From the NCBI GenBank assembly GCA_038141705.1, contig JAYQIQ010000001.1, positions 310,001-374,000 of the forward strand: a stretch of DNA of 64,000 nucleotides. Reading direction: 5' to 3'. Shown in pieces: positions 9,131 to 18,353 of the stretch; within the stretch, counting starts at the first letter, position 1; every line of letters starts with the position of its first letter. The position numbers and the translations under genes were made by a program. The notes under the pieces were generated by a model. The model was given only the letters and a program-made list of their open reading frames with translations. It had not been told where the DNA came from and ran no database searches. The DNA comes from Eutrophomonas brisbanensis. GTDB lineage: Bacteria > Pseudomonadota > Gammaproteobacteria > Burkholderiales > Eutrophovitaceae.

Positions 9131-10834
9131 CTAGTCGTTCGTTTCACTATCAAACTTTGCTTTCAACAAAGCCCCAAGGTTAGTGGTACCGGCATTCTCA
9201 GCGTTTTCCTGCTCGCTGTGCTTTTTAAGAGCCAGAGTTTCCTCAGCTAGCTCTTTTGCTTTAATCGAAAGGTTAACCACACGACCCTTCCGATCGATAC
9301 CAGTCACCGCCGCAGATACTCGCTGTCCAACTTCAACACTCGAGATGTCACCAATTGTCTCTGTTGCCTTAATGAATCCGTTGACCTGTTCTGACAAATC
9401 GAGAGTCACACCTTTGGAGTCAACCTCCTTGACCGTTCCCTCAATCACATCGCCCTTATTGATGCTCAAAGTAAAACTAGAGAATGGATCCTCATCCAAT
9501 TGCTTCAAACCCAACGATATTCTCTCTCGCTCAACGTCGATAGCGAGCACAACGGCTTCCAACTCATCACCCTTTTTCAGATTACGTGCTGCTTGGTCAT
9601 CGCCATCCTCCCAAGTCAGATCTGAGCTATGAACGAGACCATCAATCCCCCCTGGCAACCCAATAAACACTCCAAAATCTGTGATCGATTTAATTTGCCC
9701 GCGTACTTTGTCCCCTTTACTCGTGTTGGCCGCAAAATCTTCCCAAGGGTTAGCCTTACATTGCTTCGTACCGAGTGAAATTCTTCTCCGATCCTCATCG
9801 ATCTCAAGAATCATCACCTCAACTTCATCACCAAGCTGGACGACTTTACTTGGATGCACGTTCTTGTTAGTCCAATCCATTTCGGACACATGCACCAAAC
9901 CCTCGATACCTGGCTCTAGCTCCACAAACGCACCGTAGTCGGTGAGGTTCGAGACCTTTCCAAAGGTTCTAGTTCCCTGTGGAAGCCTTCGAGAAAGACC
10001 AGCCCAAGGGTCATCACCCAACTGCTTTAGTCCTAGAGATACGCGGCTTTTTTCTTGGTCAAACTTCAGCACTTTTGCTTCAACTTCATCTCCAATGTTG
10101 ACCACCTCTGACGGATGCTTAACACGTTTCCAAGCGAGATCTGTAATGTGCAAAAGACCATCTATACCACCAAGATCAACAAACGCACCGTAATCAGTGA
10201 TGTTCTTGACAATTCCCTTAACGGTCGCTCCTTCAGACAAGTTTTCAAGCAATTTATCTCTTTCTTCACCCAAAGTAACTTCCAAAACAGCCCTTCTAGA
10301 AACCACCACGTTGTTTCTCCTACGATCGAGCTTTATGACCTTAAATTCCAAGGTCTTACCCTCGTAAGGGGAAGTGTCTTTTATCGGCCTGGTGTCCACG
10401 AGCGAGCCAGGAAGAAAAGCTCGCACCCCGTTTACCATCACGGTTAGGCCGCCCTTCACCCGACCAGAAACAAAACCTTCAACTAATTCTTCGGTTTCTA
10501 ATGCTTTCTCTAAGCCGAGCCAAGCCGCTAGCCGCTTTGCTTTTTCGCGCGACAACTTAGTTTCACCATAACCATCTTCTATCGATTCAATAGCTACAGA
10601 AGTGAAGTCTCCGACGCTGACTTCCAACTCGCCTTTATCATTTTTAAATTCATCTGCAGATATGTAGCTCTCAGATTTTAATCCTGCATTCACAACCACA
10701 AAGTTGTGATCTATATTCACTACCTCTGCTGTAATAACCTCCCCAGCCCTCATTTCCTGGCGGGAAAGACTTTCCTCAAACATTGCCGCGAAGTTGTCGG
10801 TAGATAGATTTGTATCGGTTGAAGTTGTTGTCAT
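9131..10834 (-). CDS. rpsA: 30S ribosomal protein S1
   Basis: 567 residues, near the 557 of E. coli S1, and intact. Six S1 RNA-binding repeats can be followed. Repeats three to five share the pattern (V/I)xxxTDYGAFVxLxxGIxGLVHxSxxxW, for example NLTDYGAFVELEPGIEGLVH. The protein recruits mRNA to the 30S subunit. The roughly 117-base gap to cmk upstream probably holds the leader used for S1 autoregulation in this class, but no specific structure was resolved by eye. Confidence 0.95.
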   Translation of the reverse strand: MTTTSTDTNLSTDNFAAMFEESLSRQEMRAGEVITAEVVNIDHNFVVVNAGLKSESYISADEFKNDKGELEVSVGDFTSVAIESIEDGYGETKLSREKAKRLAAWLGLEKALETEELVEGFVSGRVKGGLTVMVNGVRAFLPGSLVDTRPIKDTSPYEGKTLEFKVIKLDRRRNNVVVSRRAVLEVTLGEERDKLLENLSEGATVKGIVKNITDYGAFVDLGGIDGLLHITDLAWKRVKHPSEVVNIGDEVEAKVLKFDQEKSRVSLGLKQLGDDPWAGLSRRLPQGTRTFGKVSNLTDYGAFVELEPGIEGLVHVSEMDWTNKNVHPSKVVQLGDEVEVMILEIDEDRRRISLGTKQCKANPWEDFAANTSKGDKVRGQIKSITDFGVFIGLPGGIDGLVHSSDLTWEDGDDQAARNLKKGDELEAVVLAIDVERERISLGLKQLDEDPFSSFTLSINKGDVIEGTVKEVDSKGVTLDLSEQVNGFIKATETIGDISSVEVGQRVSAAVTGIDRKGRVVNLSIKAKELAEETLALKKHSEQENAENAGTTNLGALLKAKFDSETND

Positions 10835-10951
10835 GTTTTAGCTTTTTGGTTTGTGACCGGAGCGCATTTGAGAAATACAAAAAAGCTGTTTCTCCAATTC
10901 GCTCTGGGTAACGTTGTTGTTTAAAATTGGGCAGGTGACGAACGTTCGCAA

Positions 10952-12936
10952 TTAGCTTCGGGAAGAGAGGCTTTCAGAGAACTTAACCACTGAATCAAAG
11001 ACCTCTTCCACACTAAGAGTTGATGTATCTATCTCAACTGCCCCCTCTGCTCGCCGAAGTGGAGAATGATCCCGATTTGTGTCGCGTTTATCGCGATCCT
11101 CAATTTCTTCAGCAAGACCCTCCATTTTAACCTTGAAACCCTTACTGATCAACTGCTTATATCGTCTCTCAGCCCGAACCTTTAGAGATGCAGTCAAAAA
11201 TATTTTTACAGCGGAATCTGGAAAAACTACGGAACCCATATCCCGCCCCTCAGCTACCAGTCCTGGAGCCCTCCTGAAAGATTTCTGTATATTAATTAAT
11301 GACTTACGAATTTCTAAATTGGATGCAATCCTGCTAGCTAAGTCAGAAATTTCCTGAGATCGAATGGCTTTTGAAATATCTTTACTTTCCCAAAATATCT
11401 TTTCTGCCTGAAACTCTACCTTCTGTCTCAAAAACCAAGTTTCAATTTTTTCGCTATCCCAACCATGCAGCTCAAACCCGAGCTCTTTGGAGACGAACGC
11501 GAGTACTCTGTAGAGAGCGCCACTGTCCAAATAGTGGAAGCCGAGTCGCTCGGCCAGCGTGGTCGCGACAGTCCCTTTTCCAACACCAGATGGCCCGTCA
11601 ATGGAAACAACCGGAGCGCGGGTAATACGCTTAAGAGAATCAAAAAAATTAGGAAATGTTTTGTTGACGCACTGAGGATCTAAAATCTCTACCGAAACAC
11701 CCGCAAAAGATGCGAGCGAAAAACACATGGCCATACGATGATCGTCGTACGTCTCCACGGCGATGCCATCGGATATGAATTCAGGGGGAATTACCTCAAG
11801 AAAGTCCTTACCTTCATTCACTTGAGCGCCAAACTTTCTCAACTCCGTTGCCATAGCCCTCAATCTATCCGTCTCTTTGACACGCCAATTTTCAATATTT
11901 CTTAGCTTACAAGGACCATCCGCAAAAAGAGCCATTACTGCAAGTGTCATAGCGGCATCAGGAATATGATTCAAATCTAAATCAAAAGACTTGATTTTCT
12001 CGACCGAGCGACCATCCACATCTAACCAATGCTCTCCCCAGAACTAAACTTCACTCCGAGTTGCGCCAGAACCTCAATAAAATCGATATCCCCCTGAATA
12101 CTGTTCTTGGACAAGTTTTCAATCCGAACCAACCCCCTCCCTAGAACAGCTGCAGCTAAAAAGTAAGAGGCGCTCGATGCATCCGCCTCTATGTCATAGC
12201 ATCTTGGGGAAATGTATTTTTGTCCCGCAGCAATCTCGAACGTCTCGAAATTTTCGTTTTTTACCGTTACGCCAAAATCTTTCATTAAGCGAAGAGTGAG
12301 TGCCGCATAGGGCTTGGACACCAGCTCACCAACCACTCTTATTGTAGCCTTAGCTCCAGTAAGAGGAAGGGCCAACAAAAGTCCGGATAGAAATTGACTA
12401 GATATTGATCCGCTTATGACAATTTCTTGAGGTATTGAGACATCAGACTGATTAAGCCTTAACGGAGGAAAACCTTCTGAACCTACATAATCAATATTAC
12501 ATTTGATCTGCCTGAGCGCATCTACCAAGTCTCCGATAGGTCTCTCATGCATCCGGGGGACACCACTTATTTCATACTGCCCACCCAATACCGACAAAAC
12601 AGGTACCAGCGTTCTAACGGCAGTTCCCGCATTTCCTAAGAACAAGGATGCCACTTTATTAGGAAAATCTCCGCCTCCCCCTTTAACTTCTAAAACTTCA
12701 CCAACGGCCTTGATACCGATACCAAGGGTTTTTAGCGCATCCAGCATTACCGATGTGTCGTCAGATCTCAGAACATTAGATAGACGTGTTGTTCCACTTG
12801 CGAGTGCTGCGAGTAATAATGCTCTGTTGGAAATACTTTTCGATCCAGGAATACTCACCTTTCCGCCCGCGCCAAAAGGGGCGGTCACAATGATCGATTC
12901 CTTCGTCTTACTAATCACTACCTTCTCTCGGCCCAT
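10952..12936 (-). CDS. aroA-cmk: Fused EPSP synthase - cytidylate kinase (AroA-Cmk), frameshifted
   Basis: The first frame (12022-12936) is the N-terminal two thirds of AroA: PGSKSISNRALLLAALASG and LGNAGTAVRTLVPVLS. After a frame break near 12020 (restoring one T in ATTGG gives ESIWLDVDGRS) the second frame completes AroA with NHIPDAAMTLAV and VETYDDHRMAM. It then runs without a stop into a full CMP kinase: P-loop VSIDGPSGVGKGTVA and LVAEGRDMGSVVFP. So one polypeptide of about 660 residues carries shikimate-pathway EPSP synthase and a pyrimidine nucleotide kinase. The start overlaps the tyrA end by 19 bases. Confidence 0.85.
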
Positions 12937-13802
12937 TTATTGCGCGCGTCTGACGCTTGTTGAAACATATCAAGAAGGCTCCCGAAATCCCCCCCTCATC
13001 ATCTGCTCTATTTTTTCTAGCACCTTCTTAAAATCTGAAATATCGCTGAGGACTTTGTCTTTATTGGACTGACATATGTCCTTCCACATTTCAGGTGAAC
13101 TTCCCGCAATCCTGGAAAAATCACGAAATCCACTTGCAGCAAAACTAAACAATTGTTGAGAGTCAGAGCGATCCGCAAGCATGCTAACGAGAGCAAACGA
13201 AACCACGTGAGGAAGATGGCTGACAGCAGAGAAAATAACATCATGAGAGGACGCGTCTAACCTCACGATATTCGCCCAACCGACTGCCACATGCGCTCTA
13301 CTATATTAAGTGCAAACTCAGAGGTGCCCTCGACGGGCGTTAATACGACGTTCTTATCCAAAAACAGATCATCCGAAGCGGCAATCGCTCCATTTTTCTC
13401 CCCGCCAGCAATAGGATGTGCCGGCACAAATCTTCCAAAAGAGTTACCAAGAGCTTCCCGAGCGATTGAAATAATATCCTCTTTGGTACTGCCAACATCA
13501 GTAATTATCGCGCTCTTCGAGACCTTGCGAGCCACCGCCTCAAATACCAATTTAGTCTGCGCAACAGGAACAGCGATCAGTACCATGTCGACATCAGATG
13601 GAATATTCTCAGGATCAGTTAAGTAAAGATCCAGCAACCCCATTTTATGAGCAGTTATTAAATTCTCTTCACTTCGGCCCACTCCAATGATCTCGTCAAC
13701 GAGGTGAAGTTTCTTTAAAGATGATGCGAGCGATCCACCGATTAGCCCAACGCCAACTATTACTAAACGCTTTATTCGCTCGGGGGAATTATTCATCAGC
13801 AA
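12918..13802 (-). CDS. tyrA: Prephenate dehydrogenase, two frameshifts
   Basis: NAD-binding N-terminus reads LVIVGVGLIGGSLASSL, followed by DVGSTKEDI and the His-containing PAHPIAGGEKNG. The C-terminal helical domain is in another frame from about 13270 (SHLPHVVSFALVSMLA, ASGFRDFSRIA). A second break in the G-run near 12992 hides the natural tail (LLDMFQQASDARNKWAERR), which ends with TAG at 12918. It converts prephenate to 4-hydroxyphenylpyruvate in tyrosine synthesis. The overlap with aroA recalls the TyrA-AroA fusions known in pseudomonads, but here a stop separates them. Confidence 0.87.
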
Positions 13803-13811
13803 ATCCTTGAG

Positions 13812-14909
13812 TTAACGGTCCGAACTTAGCACACGCCGTAATGCCTCAAGAAATTTCTCGTTTTCGTTTTGCAGCCCAACGCTTACCCTAATGTGCCGTG
13901 GCATTCCATAACCCCCAATTGGTCGGACTATTACACCCTCCCTGAGAAGCGCATCAAATACACGCTTCCCATCACCCACATCGATCGTTAAAAAATTACC
14001 AGACGAGGGAATGTACTCAATCCCTAAAGATTTCAAACCAGAAACTAACTGAGCCATACCCTGACGATTAACTTCTCGAGACCGCTCTATAAATTCATCA
14101 TCCGCTAACGCTGCGACGACTGCCGCCTGCGCAAAACTACTCACGTTAAACGGTTGGCGTATTCGGTTCAGAACTTCTATTAACTCCTCATTACCCACGC
14201 CCACTCCAATGCGTAAAGAGGCTAGCCCGTAAACTTTCGAGAAAGTTCGAGTTACAAGTAGATTGGAAAACTCATCAACCCAACTCAAACTATTCGATTG
14301 ATCCTTCTCCTCGAGGTATTCAGTGTAGGCCTCGTCCAGCACCACCAAAACATGCTTCGGAACCTTCTCGATAAATTTCCTGACCTTCTCGGGCGAGACA
14401 AAAGTTCCAGTTGGATTGTTGGGATTCGACACAAATATTACTTTCGTATCCACTCTGATCGCCATAAGCATCGCATCTAAATCATGACCGAACTGACGCG
14501 CAGGAACCTCTATTCCATTAGCCCCCCGACTCAGGGTAGCTAGTTTGTTCACGATGAAACAGTGCTCCGAGTAAACAGAAGATAGCCCCGCATCCAAAAA
14601 AGCAATACTCGCCATTTCCAAAATATCATTCGAGCCATTGCCCAGAAGGATCTTCACGGGATCAATCTTAAACTTCTTTCCTAACGCCTCCTTAAGAAGA
14701 TGTCCACTACCGTCTGGATAACGTGCAATATTTTTTATTTCTCCCTGTATCGCGTCTCGCACTTTGGGACTACACCCTAACGGGTTCTCATTCGAGGCTA
14801 ATTTAACAATTTCACTGGCCCTAAACCCCAGCTCTCTAGCTAATTCATCGATTGGTTTGCCCGGTTGATAGGGGGCTATGTCAGAGACAAAAGATAACGG
14901 TGTTGGCAT
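13812..14909 (-). CDS. hisC: Histidinol-phosphate / aromatic aminotransferase
   Basis: 365 residues, fold-type I PLP aminotransferase of the HisC family, intact. The PLP lysine is in TRTFSKVYGLASLRIG, the cofactor-binding Asn/Pro in VSNPNNPTGTFV, and the aspartate/tyrosine in VLDEAYTEYLE. In this operon position, between pheA and tyrA, HisC paralogues are thought to transaminate aromatic precursors as well as imidazole-acetol phosphate. Cytosolic. Confidence 0.9.
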   Translation of the reverse strand: MPTPLSFVSDIAPYQPGKPIDELARELGFRASEIVKLASNENPLGCSPKVRDAIQGEIKNIARYPDGSGHLLKEALGKKFKIDPVKILLGNGSNDILEMASIAFLDAGLSSVYSEHCFIVNKLATLSRGANGIEVPARQFGHDLDAMLMAIRVDTKVIFVSNPNNPTGTFVSPEKVRKFIEKVPKHVLVVLDEAYTEYLEEKDQSNSLSWVDEFSNLLVTRTFSKVYGLASLRIGVGVGNEELIEVLNRIRQPFNVSSFAQAAVVAALADDEFIERSREVNRQGMAQLVSGLKSLGIEYIPSSGNFLTIDVGDGKRVFDALLREGVIVRPIGGYGMPRHIRVSVGLQNENEKFLEALRRVLSSDR

Positions 14910-14935
14910 TGGGATCGCGCTCTTCCTTTTAACAA

Positions 14936-16000
14936 CTAATTGATCATTCGAGGATAAGAGCCAAGCACCTTCAAAAATCCCGCTTTGACCATAATTTCAC
15001 TGAGAGCCTTGTCAATCAACGGCTCATCCTTATGACCCTCAAAATCAACAAAAAACATGTACTCCCACAAACCCATCCTCGAGGGCCGCGACTCTAAGCG
15101 AGTCATACTAATACCATTTTTTGCGAGCGGCTCGAGCAGCTCAAAGATAGCTCCTGCCGTATGTTGAGACGCCATAACAATTGAAGTTTTATCTCTGCCA
15201 GAAGGTCCAGGACATTCGCGCGCTATCACTCCAAATCGGGTGGTGTTGTTCGCTTTATCCTCTATGTTTGTAGCCAACAAATTTAACTCGTAATGATCGG
15301 CGGCCGCCCGACTTTCAATTGCTGCAGCATTCGACTCCTTGCAGGCAATTATCGCTGCCTCGGCATTGCTCGCCACCGGAACCGTCTCTATCCCTGGATA
15401 ATTCTGCGTAATCCATGCATGGCACTGAGCAAGACTTTGAGAGTGCGCATAGATCTTCGAGATCGATTTATTGTCAGACTTACTCATTAAGTTGTGGTGA
15501 ATTGGTAGACCAACCTCCCCTATCAAGTACAGCTCCCTGTCAAAGAGCAAATCAAGAGAGATATTGATAGCCCCTTCCGTTGAGTTCTCCAACGGAATCA
15601 CACCAAATGATGCTTCCCCGGTTTGGACCGCGCGAAAAATATCCTCAATAGATCGGCAAAAATACGGCTGTATCCGCTTGCCAAAGTGCTTGAAACACGC
15701 TTCCTCGCTGTATGTTCCTCGAGGCCCGAGACACGCAATCCGAAAAACTTCCTCCAAAGCCCTGCAGGCTGAAATCACTTCCGTGAATATGCCAGAGATC
15801 GACTGGTTATCGAGTGGTCCCTGATTCAGTTCGTGCAACCTCTGATGGACAACGGCTTCTCTTTCTGGACGGTAGATAACCGAGTGATTTTTGACAACCC
15901 CGACCCTCTGAGCAAGTCTCGCTCTTTCGTTAAAGAGCTTCAACAGTTCCTCATCAACTGCGTCTATCTGTATCCGTAAGTCTGACAATTCATCTGACAT
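14936..16000 (-). CDS. pheA: Chorismate mutase / prephenate dehydratase (P-protein)
   Basis: 354 residues with three domains in order. An AroQ chorismate mutase helix bundle covers about residues 1-90 (IDAVDEELLKLFNERARLA). Prephenate dehydratase covers about 95-270 (GPRGTYSEEA, PLENSTEGAI, and TTRFGVIAR holding the catalytic Thr-Arg-Phe). A C-terminal ACT domain contains the phenylalanine-binding ESRPS motif. It makes phenylpyruvate from chorismate and is typically feedback-inhibited by phenylalanine. Intact. Confidence 0.93.
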   Translation of the reverse strand: MSDELSDLRIQIDAVDEELLKLFNERARLAQRVGVVKNHSVIYRPEREAVVHQRLHELNQGPLDNQSISGIFTEVISACRALEEVFRIACLGPRGTYSEEACFKHFGKRIQPYFCRSIEDIFRAVQTGEASFGVIPLENSTEGAINISLDLLFDRELYLIGEVGLPIHHNLMSKSDNKSISKIYAHSQSLAQCHAWITQNYPGIETVPVASNAEAAIIACKESNAAAIESRAAADHYELNLLATNIEDKANNTTRFGVIARECPGPSGRDKTSIVMASQHTAGAIFELLEPLAKNGISMTRLESRPSRMGLWEYMFFVDFEGHKDEPLIDKALSEIMVKAGFLKVLGSYPRMIN

Positions 16001-16028
16001 CTATATTCTCCAGATTTCGCGTGTTGCG

Positions 16029-17222
16029 TCACGTCCTAGGAAGATATCTTAAGCTACGAACGCCCTCAATACCCTTAATGGTCTCTAAGGTGGTATCAGA
16101 GATAGGACTGTCTACGTCAACCAAAGTAAGCGCAATCTCCTTGGAAGAGTTATTAATCATGTTGTGAATATTCAGCCCCTGTTCTGCCAGAGCGGTTGAT
16201 ATTTGCCCGAGCATGTTAGGTACATTCGCATTGATGATTGCCAAACGAAACTCGGACTCCCTAGGCATCAGTACACGCGGGAAATTTACGGAGTTCACCA
16301 CATTCCCATTATCCAGGTAATCTATGATTTGCGACACAACCATTAGCGCACAATTCTCCTCTGCCTCTTTTGTCGATGCCCCTAGGTGAGGCAAGGAGAT
16401 GACGCCCCTCATACCTAAGAGGCTGGGGTTTGGAAAATCACAAATATACTGTCTAATTCTACCAGCCTCAATTGCCTCGGAAATCGCCCCATTATCAACG
16501 ACACCTCCCCTAGAGAAATTCAAAACGACTGAATCCTTACGCATTTTCGACAGTAACTCTTTATTAACCAAACTCCTCGTCGAATCGTTAAGAGGAACAT
16601 GCAGTGTTAAAAAATCTGATTTCTTAGCGAGGTCTTCTATTGAAGATGCCTTCGATACTCCAGCCGGCAAACTCCAAGCGGCCTCAATGGTAATACCTGG
16701 GTCAAAACCGATGACTCGCATTCCAAGTTTTAGGGCTACATCAGCAACTAGACTACCTATCATGCCTAAGCCAATGACACCAAGGGTCTTCCCTGGCAAC
16801 TCAAAGCCCGCAAATTTTTTCTTACCGCCCTCCACGAGTTCCGAAAAATTTTTACTAGCAGAATCAAGCGACCCAACGAACTCTATCGACTGAGGTATGT
16901 TCCTGGCTGACATGAGGAGCCCGGCTAAGACTAATTCCTTAACCGCATTCGCGTTCGCACCGGGCGTATTAAAAACCGGTATCCCGAGGCTAGTTAATTT
17001 TTCTGTTGGAATGTTGTTAGTGCCGGCCCCGGCGCGACCCACCACCAATAGGTTGCTGCCGGTTGCCATTTCCAGTAAATTCGCTGACCTGACCAAGATG
17101 GCATGGGGATTCTCGTGCTCCGACTTCACGTCATAGAGGTTAGGAGAGAACAACTCAATACCCCTCGCGGATATATTGTTCAAGGTCTGAACTTGAAATT
17201 TCTCTGCTCTTCTAATAATCAC
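16029..17222 (-). CDS. serA: D-3-phosphoglycerate dehydrogenase
   Basis: 397 residues, D-isomer-specific 2-hydroxyacid dehydrogenase. NAD motif LGVIGLGMIGSLVADVALKLG, catalytic arginine in NFSRGGVVD, and catalytic histidine in SLPHLGAST are present. A C-terminal ACT domain (INANVPNMLGQISTALAE) follows. It oxidises 3-phosphoglycerate in the first step of serine synthesis. It lies between serC and pheA, so two serine enzymes share the aromatic operon. The typical pseudomonad order lacks serA at this place. Confidence 0.9.
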   Translation of the reverse strand: MIIRRAEKFQVQTLNNISARGIELFSPNLYDVKSEHENPHAILVRSANLLEMATGSNLLVVGRAGAGTNNIPTEKLTSLGIPVFNTPGANANAVKELVLAGLLMSARNIPQSIEFVGSLDSASKNFSELVEGGKKKFAGFELPGKTLGVIGLGMIGSLVADVALKLGMRVIGFDPGITIEAAWSLPAGVSKASSIEDLAKKSDFLTLHVPLNDSTRSLVNKELLSKMRKDSVVLNFSRGGVVDNGAISEAIEAGRIRQYICDFPNPSLLGMRGVISLPHLGASTKEAEENCALMVVSQIIDYLDNGNVVNSVNFPRVLMPRESEFRLAIINANVPNMLGQISTALAEQGLNIHNMINNSSKEIALTLVDVDSPISDTTLETIKGIEGVRSLRYLPRT

Positions 17223-17231
17223 GCGCCTTCC

Positions 17232-18311
17232 TTAACCATTTTCTTTTTCAAACTCAGACATAAAATCAACCAAAGTGCGTACCCCGTGAATGGGCATTGC
17301 ATTGTAGATTGAAGCTCTTATTCCGCCCACCGAGCGATGCCCCTTAAGTTGAAAGAGACCCCTCTCTTCAGCTTTCCTTAGAAACTCTTTTTCCAGACTG
17401 GGTTCGCTGATCCGAAAGGGCACATTCATTCTAGAACGATCCTCTTTTCGGATCGGGCTAACGTAAAAATCTGTGGAATCTATTTTTTCGTAAAGTAAAT
17501 TCGACTTTTCAATATTTGTTTTCTCGATGACAGAAAGACCTCCTAGGTCATTTAACCAATCGAACACCAATCCAGATACATACATCGCAAATGTTGGTGG
17601 TGTATTTAGCATCGACTGATTTTTATCTTGAATCGCATAACTTAACATTGAAGGGAGTGAGTCCGGACTGCGCTTTAGAAGGTCTCGACGAATAATTACA
17701 ATTGTGAGCCCTGCCGGTCCTATATTTTTTTGCGCTCCCGCATAAATCACCCCAAAATCATCAACTCTCACAGGTCTCGATAAAATGTTCGATGACATGT
17801 CAGCCACTAGAGGGCTCGAAAGATTAGTTGGGAAAGTTTGAAACTCAAGCCCACCAATAGTCTCGTTAGACGTAATATGTAGATAACTCGCATCAGAGCT
17901 CATATTCCAAGAAGCAAAATCTGGAATCCTTGAGAACGACTCACTCTCAGAGCTCGCAACCACGTTCACGTTACGCAACCCTCTCGCTTCTGCGATCGCT
18001 TTTTTTGACCACTCACCGGTATAGACGTAGTCCACAGAACCATCATCAGGAACCAAATTCAGTAGGAGCTGGAAAACTGGAGCGTAGCCCCCTTGCAAAA
18101 ATAGCACTGAATAATCCTGAGAAATCCCCATCAGTCGCCTCAAGCTAGCCTCTGCCCCCTCTGCGATTGACATAAACTCTGGACCTCGATGACTCATCTC
18201 CATCACCGACATTCCGGAGCCATTCCAGTCAAGCATTTCCTCTTTGGCTTTAAGCAATACAGATTCCGGCAGCACCGCCGGACCAGCGCTGAAGTTATAA
18301 ATTTGCGTCAA
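17232..18311 (-). CDS. serC: Phosphoserine aminotransferase
   Basis: 359 residues, close to the 362 of E. coli SerC, intact. N-terminus reads YNFSAGPAVLPESVLLKA; the PLP lysine is in VIYAGAQKNIGPAGLT and the C-terminus contains HRSVGGIRASIYNAMP. It transaminates 3-phosphohydroxypyruvate to phosphoserine. A Shine-Dalgarno-like TAAGGAG lies upstream of the ATG at 18311. It follows gyrA by a short gap, the usual gammaproteobacterial arrangement. Confidence 0.93.
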   Translation of the reverse strand: MTQIYNFSAGPAVLPESVLLKAKEEMLDWNGSGMSVMEMSHRGPEFMSIAEGAEASLRRLMGISQDYSVLFLQGGYAPVFQLLLNLVPDDGSVDYVYTGEWSKKAIAEARGLRNVNVVASSESESFSRIPDFASWNMSSDASYLHITSNETIGGLEFQTFPTNLSSPLVADMSSNILSRPVRVDDFGVIYAGAQKNIGPAGLTIVIIRRDLLKRSPDSLPSMLSYAIQDKNQSMLNTPPTFAMYVSGLVFDWLNDLGGLSVIEKTNIEKSNLLYEKIDSTDFYVSPIRKEDRSRMNVPFRISEPSLEKEFLRKAEERGLFQLKGHRSVGGIRASIYNAMPIHGVRTLVDFMSEFEKENG

Positions 18312-18353
18312 ATGAAACTCCTTAAGGAATGAATAACGAAAAAATTAGTGGAC

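Noticed and set aside
10835..10951. Defined riboswitch or attenuator in the rpsA leader
   Set aside because: Only weak inverted repeats without a T-run were seen; not enough to call a structure.
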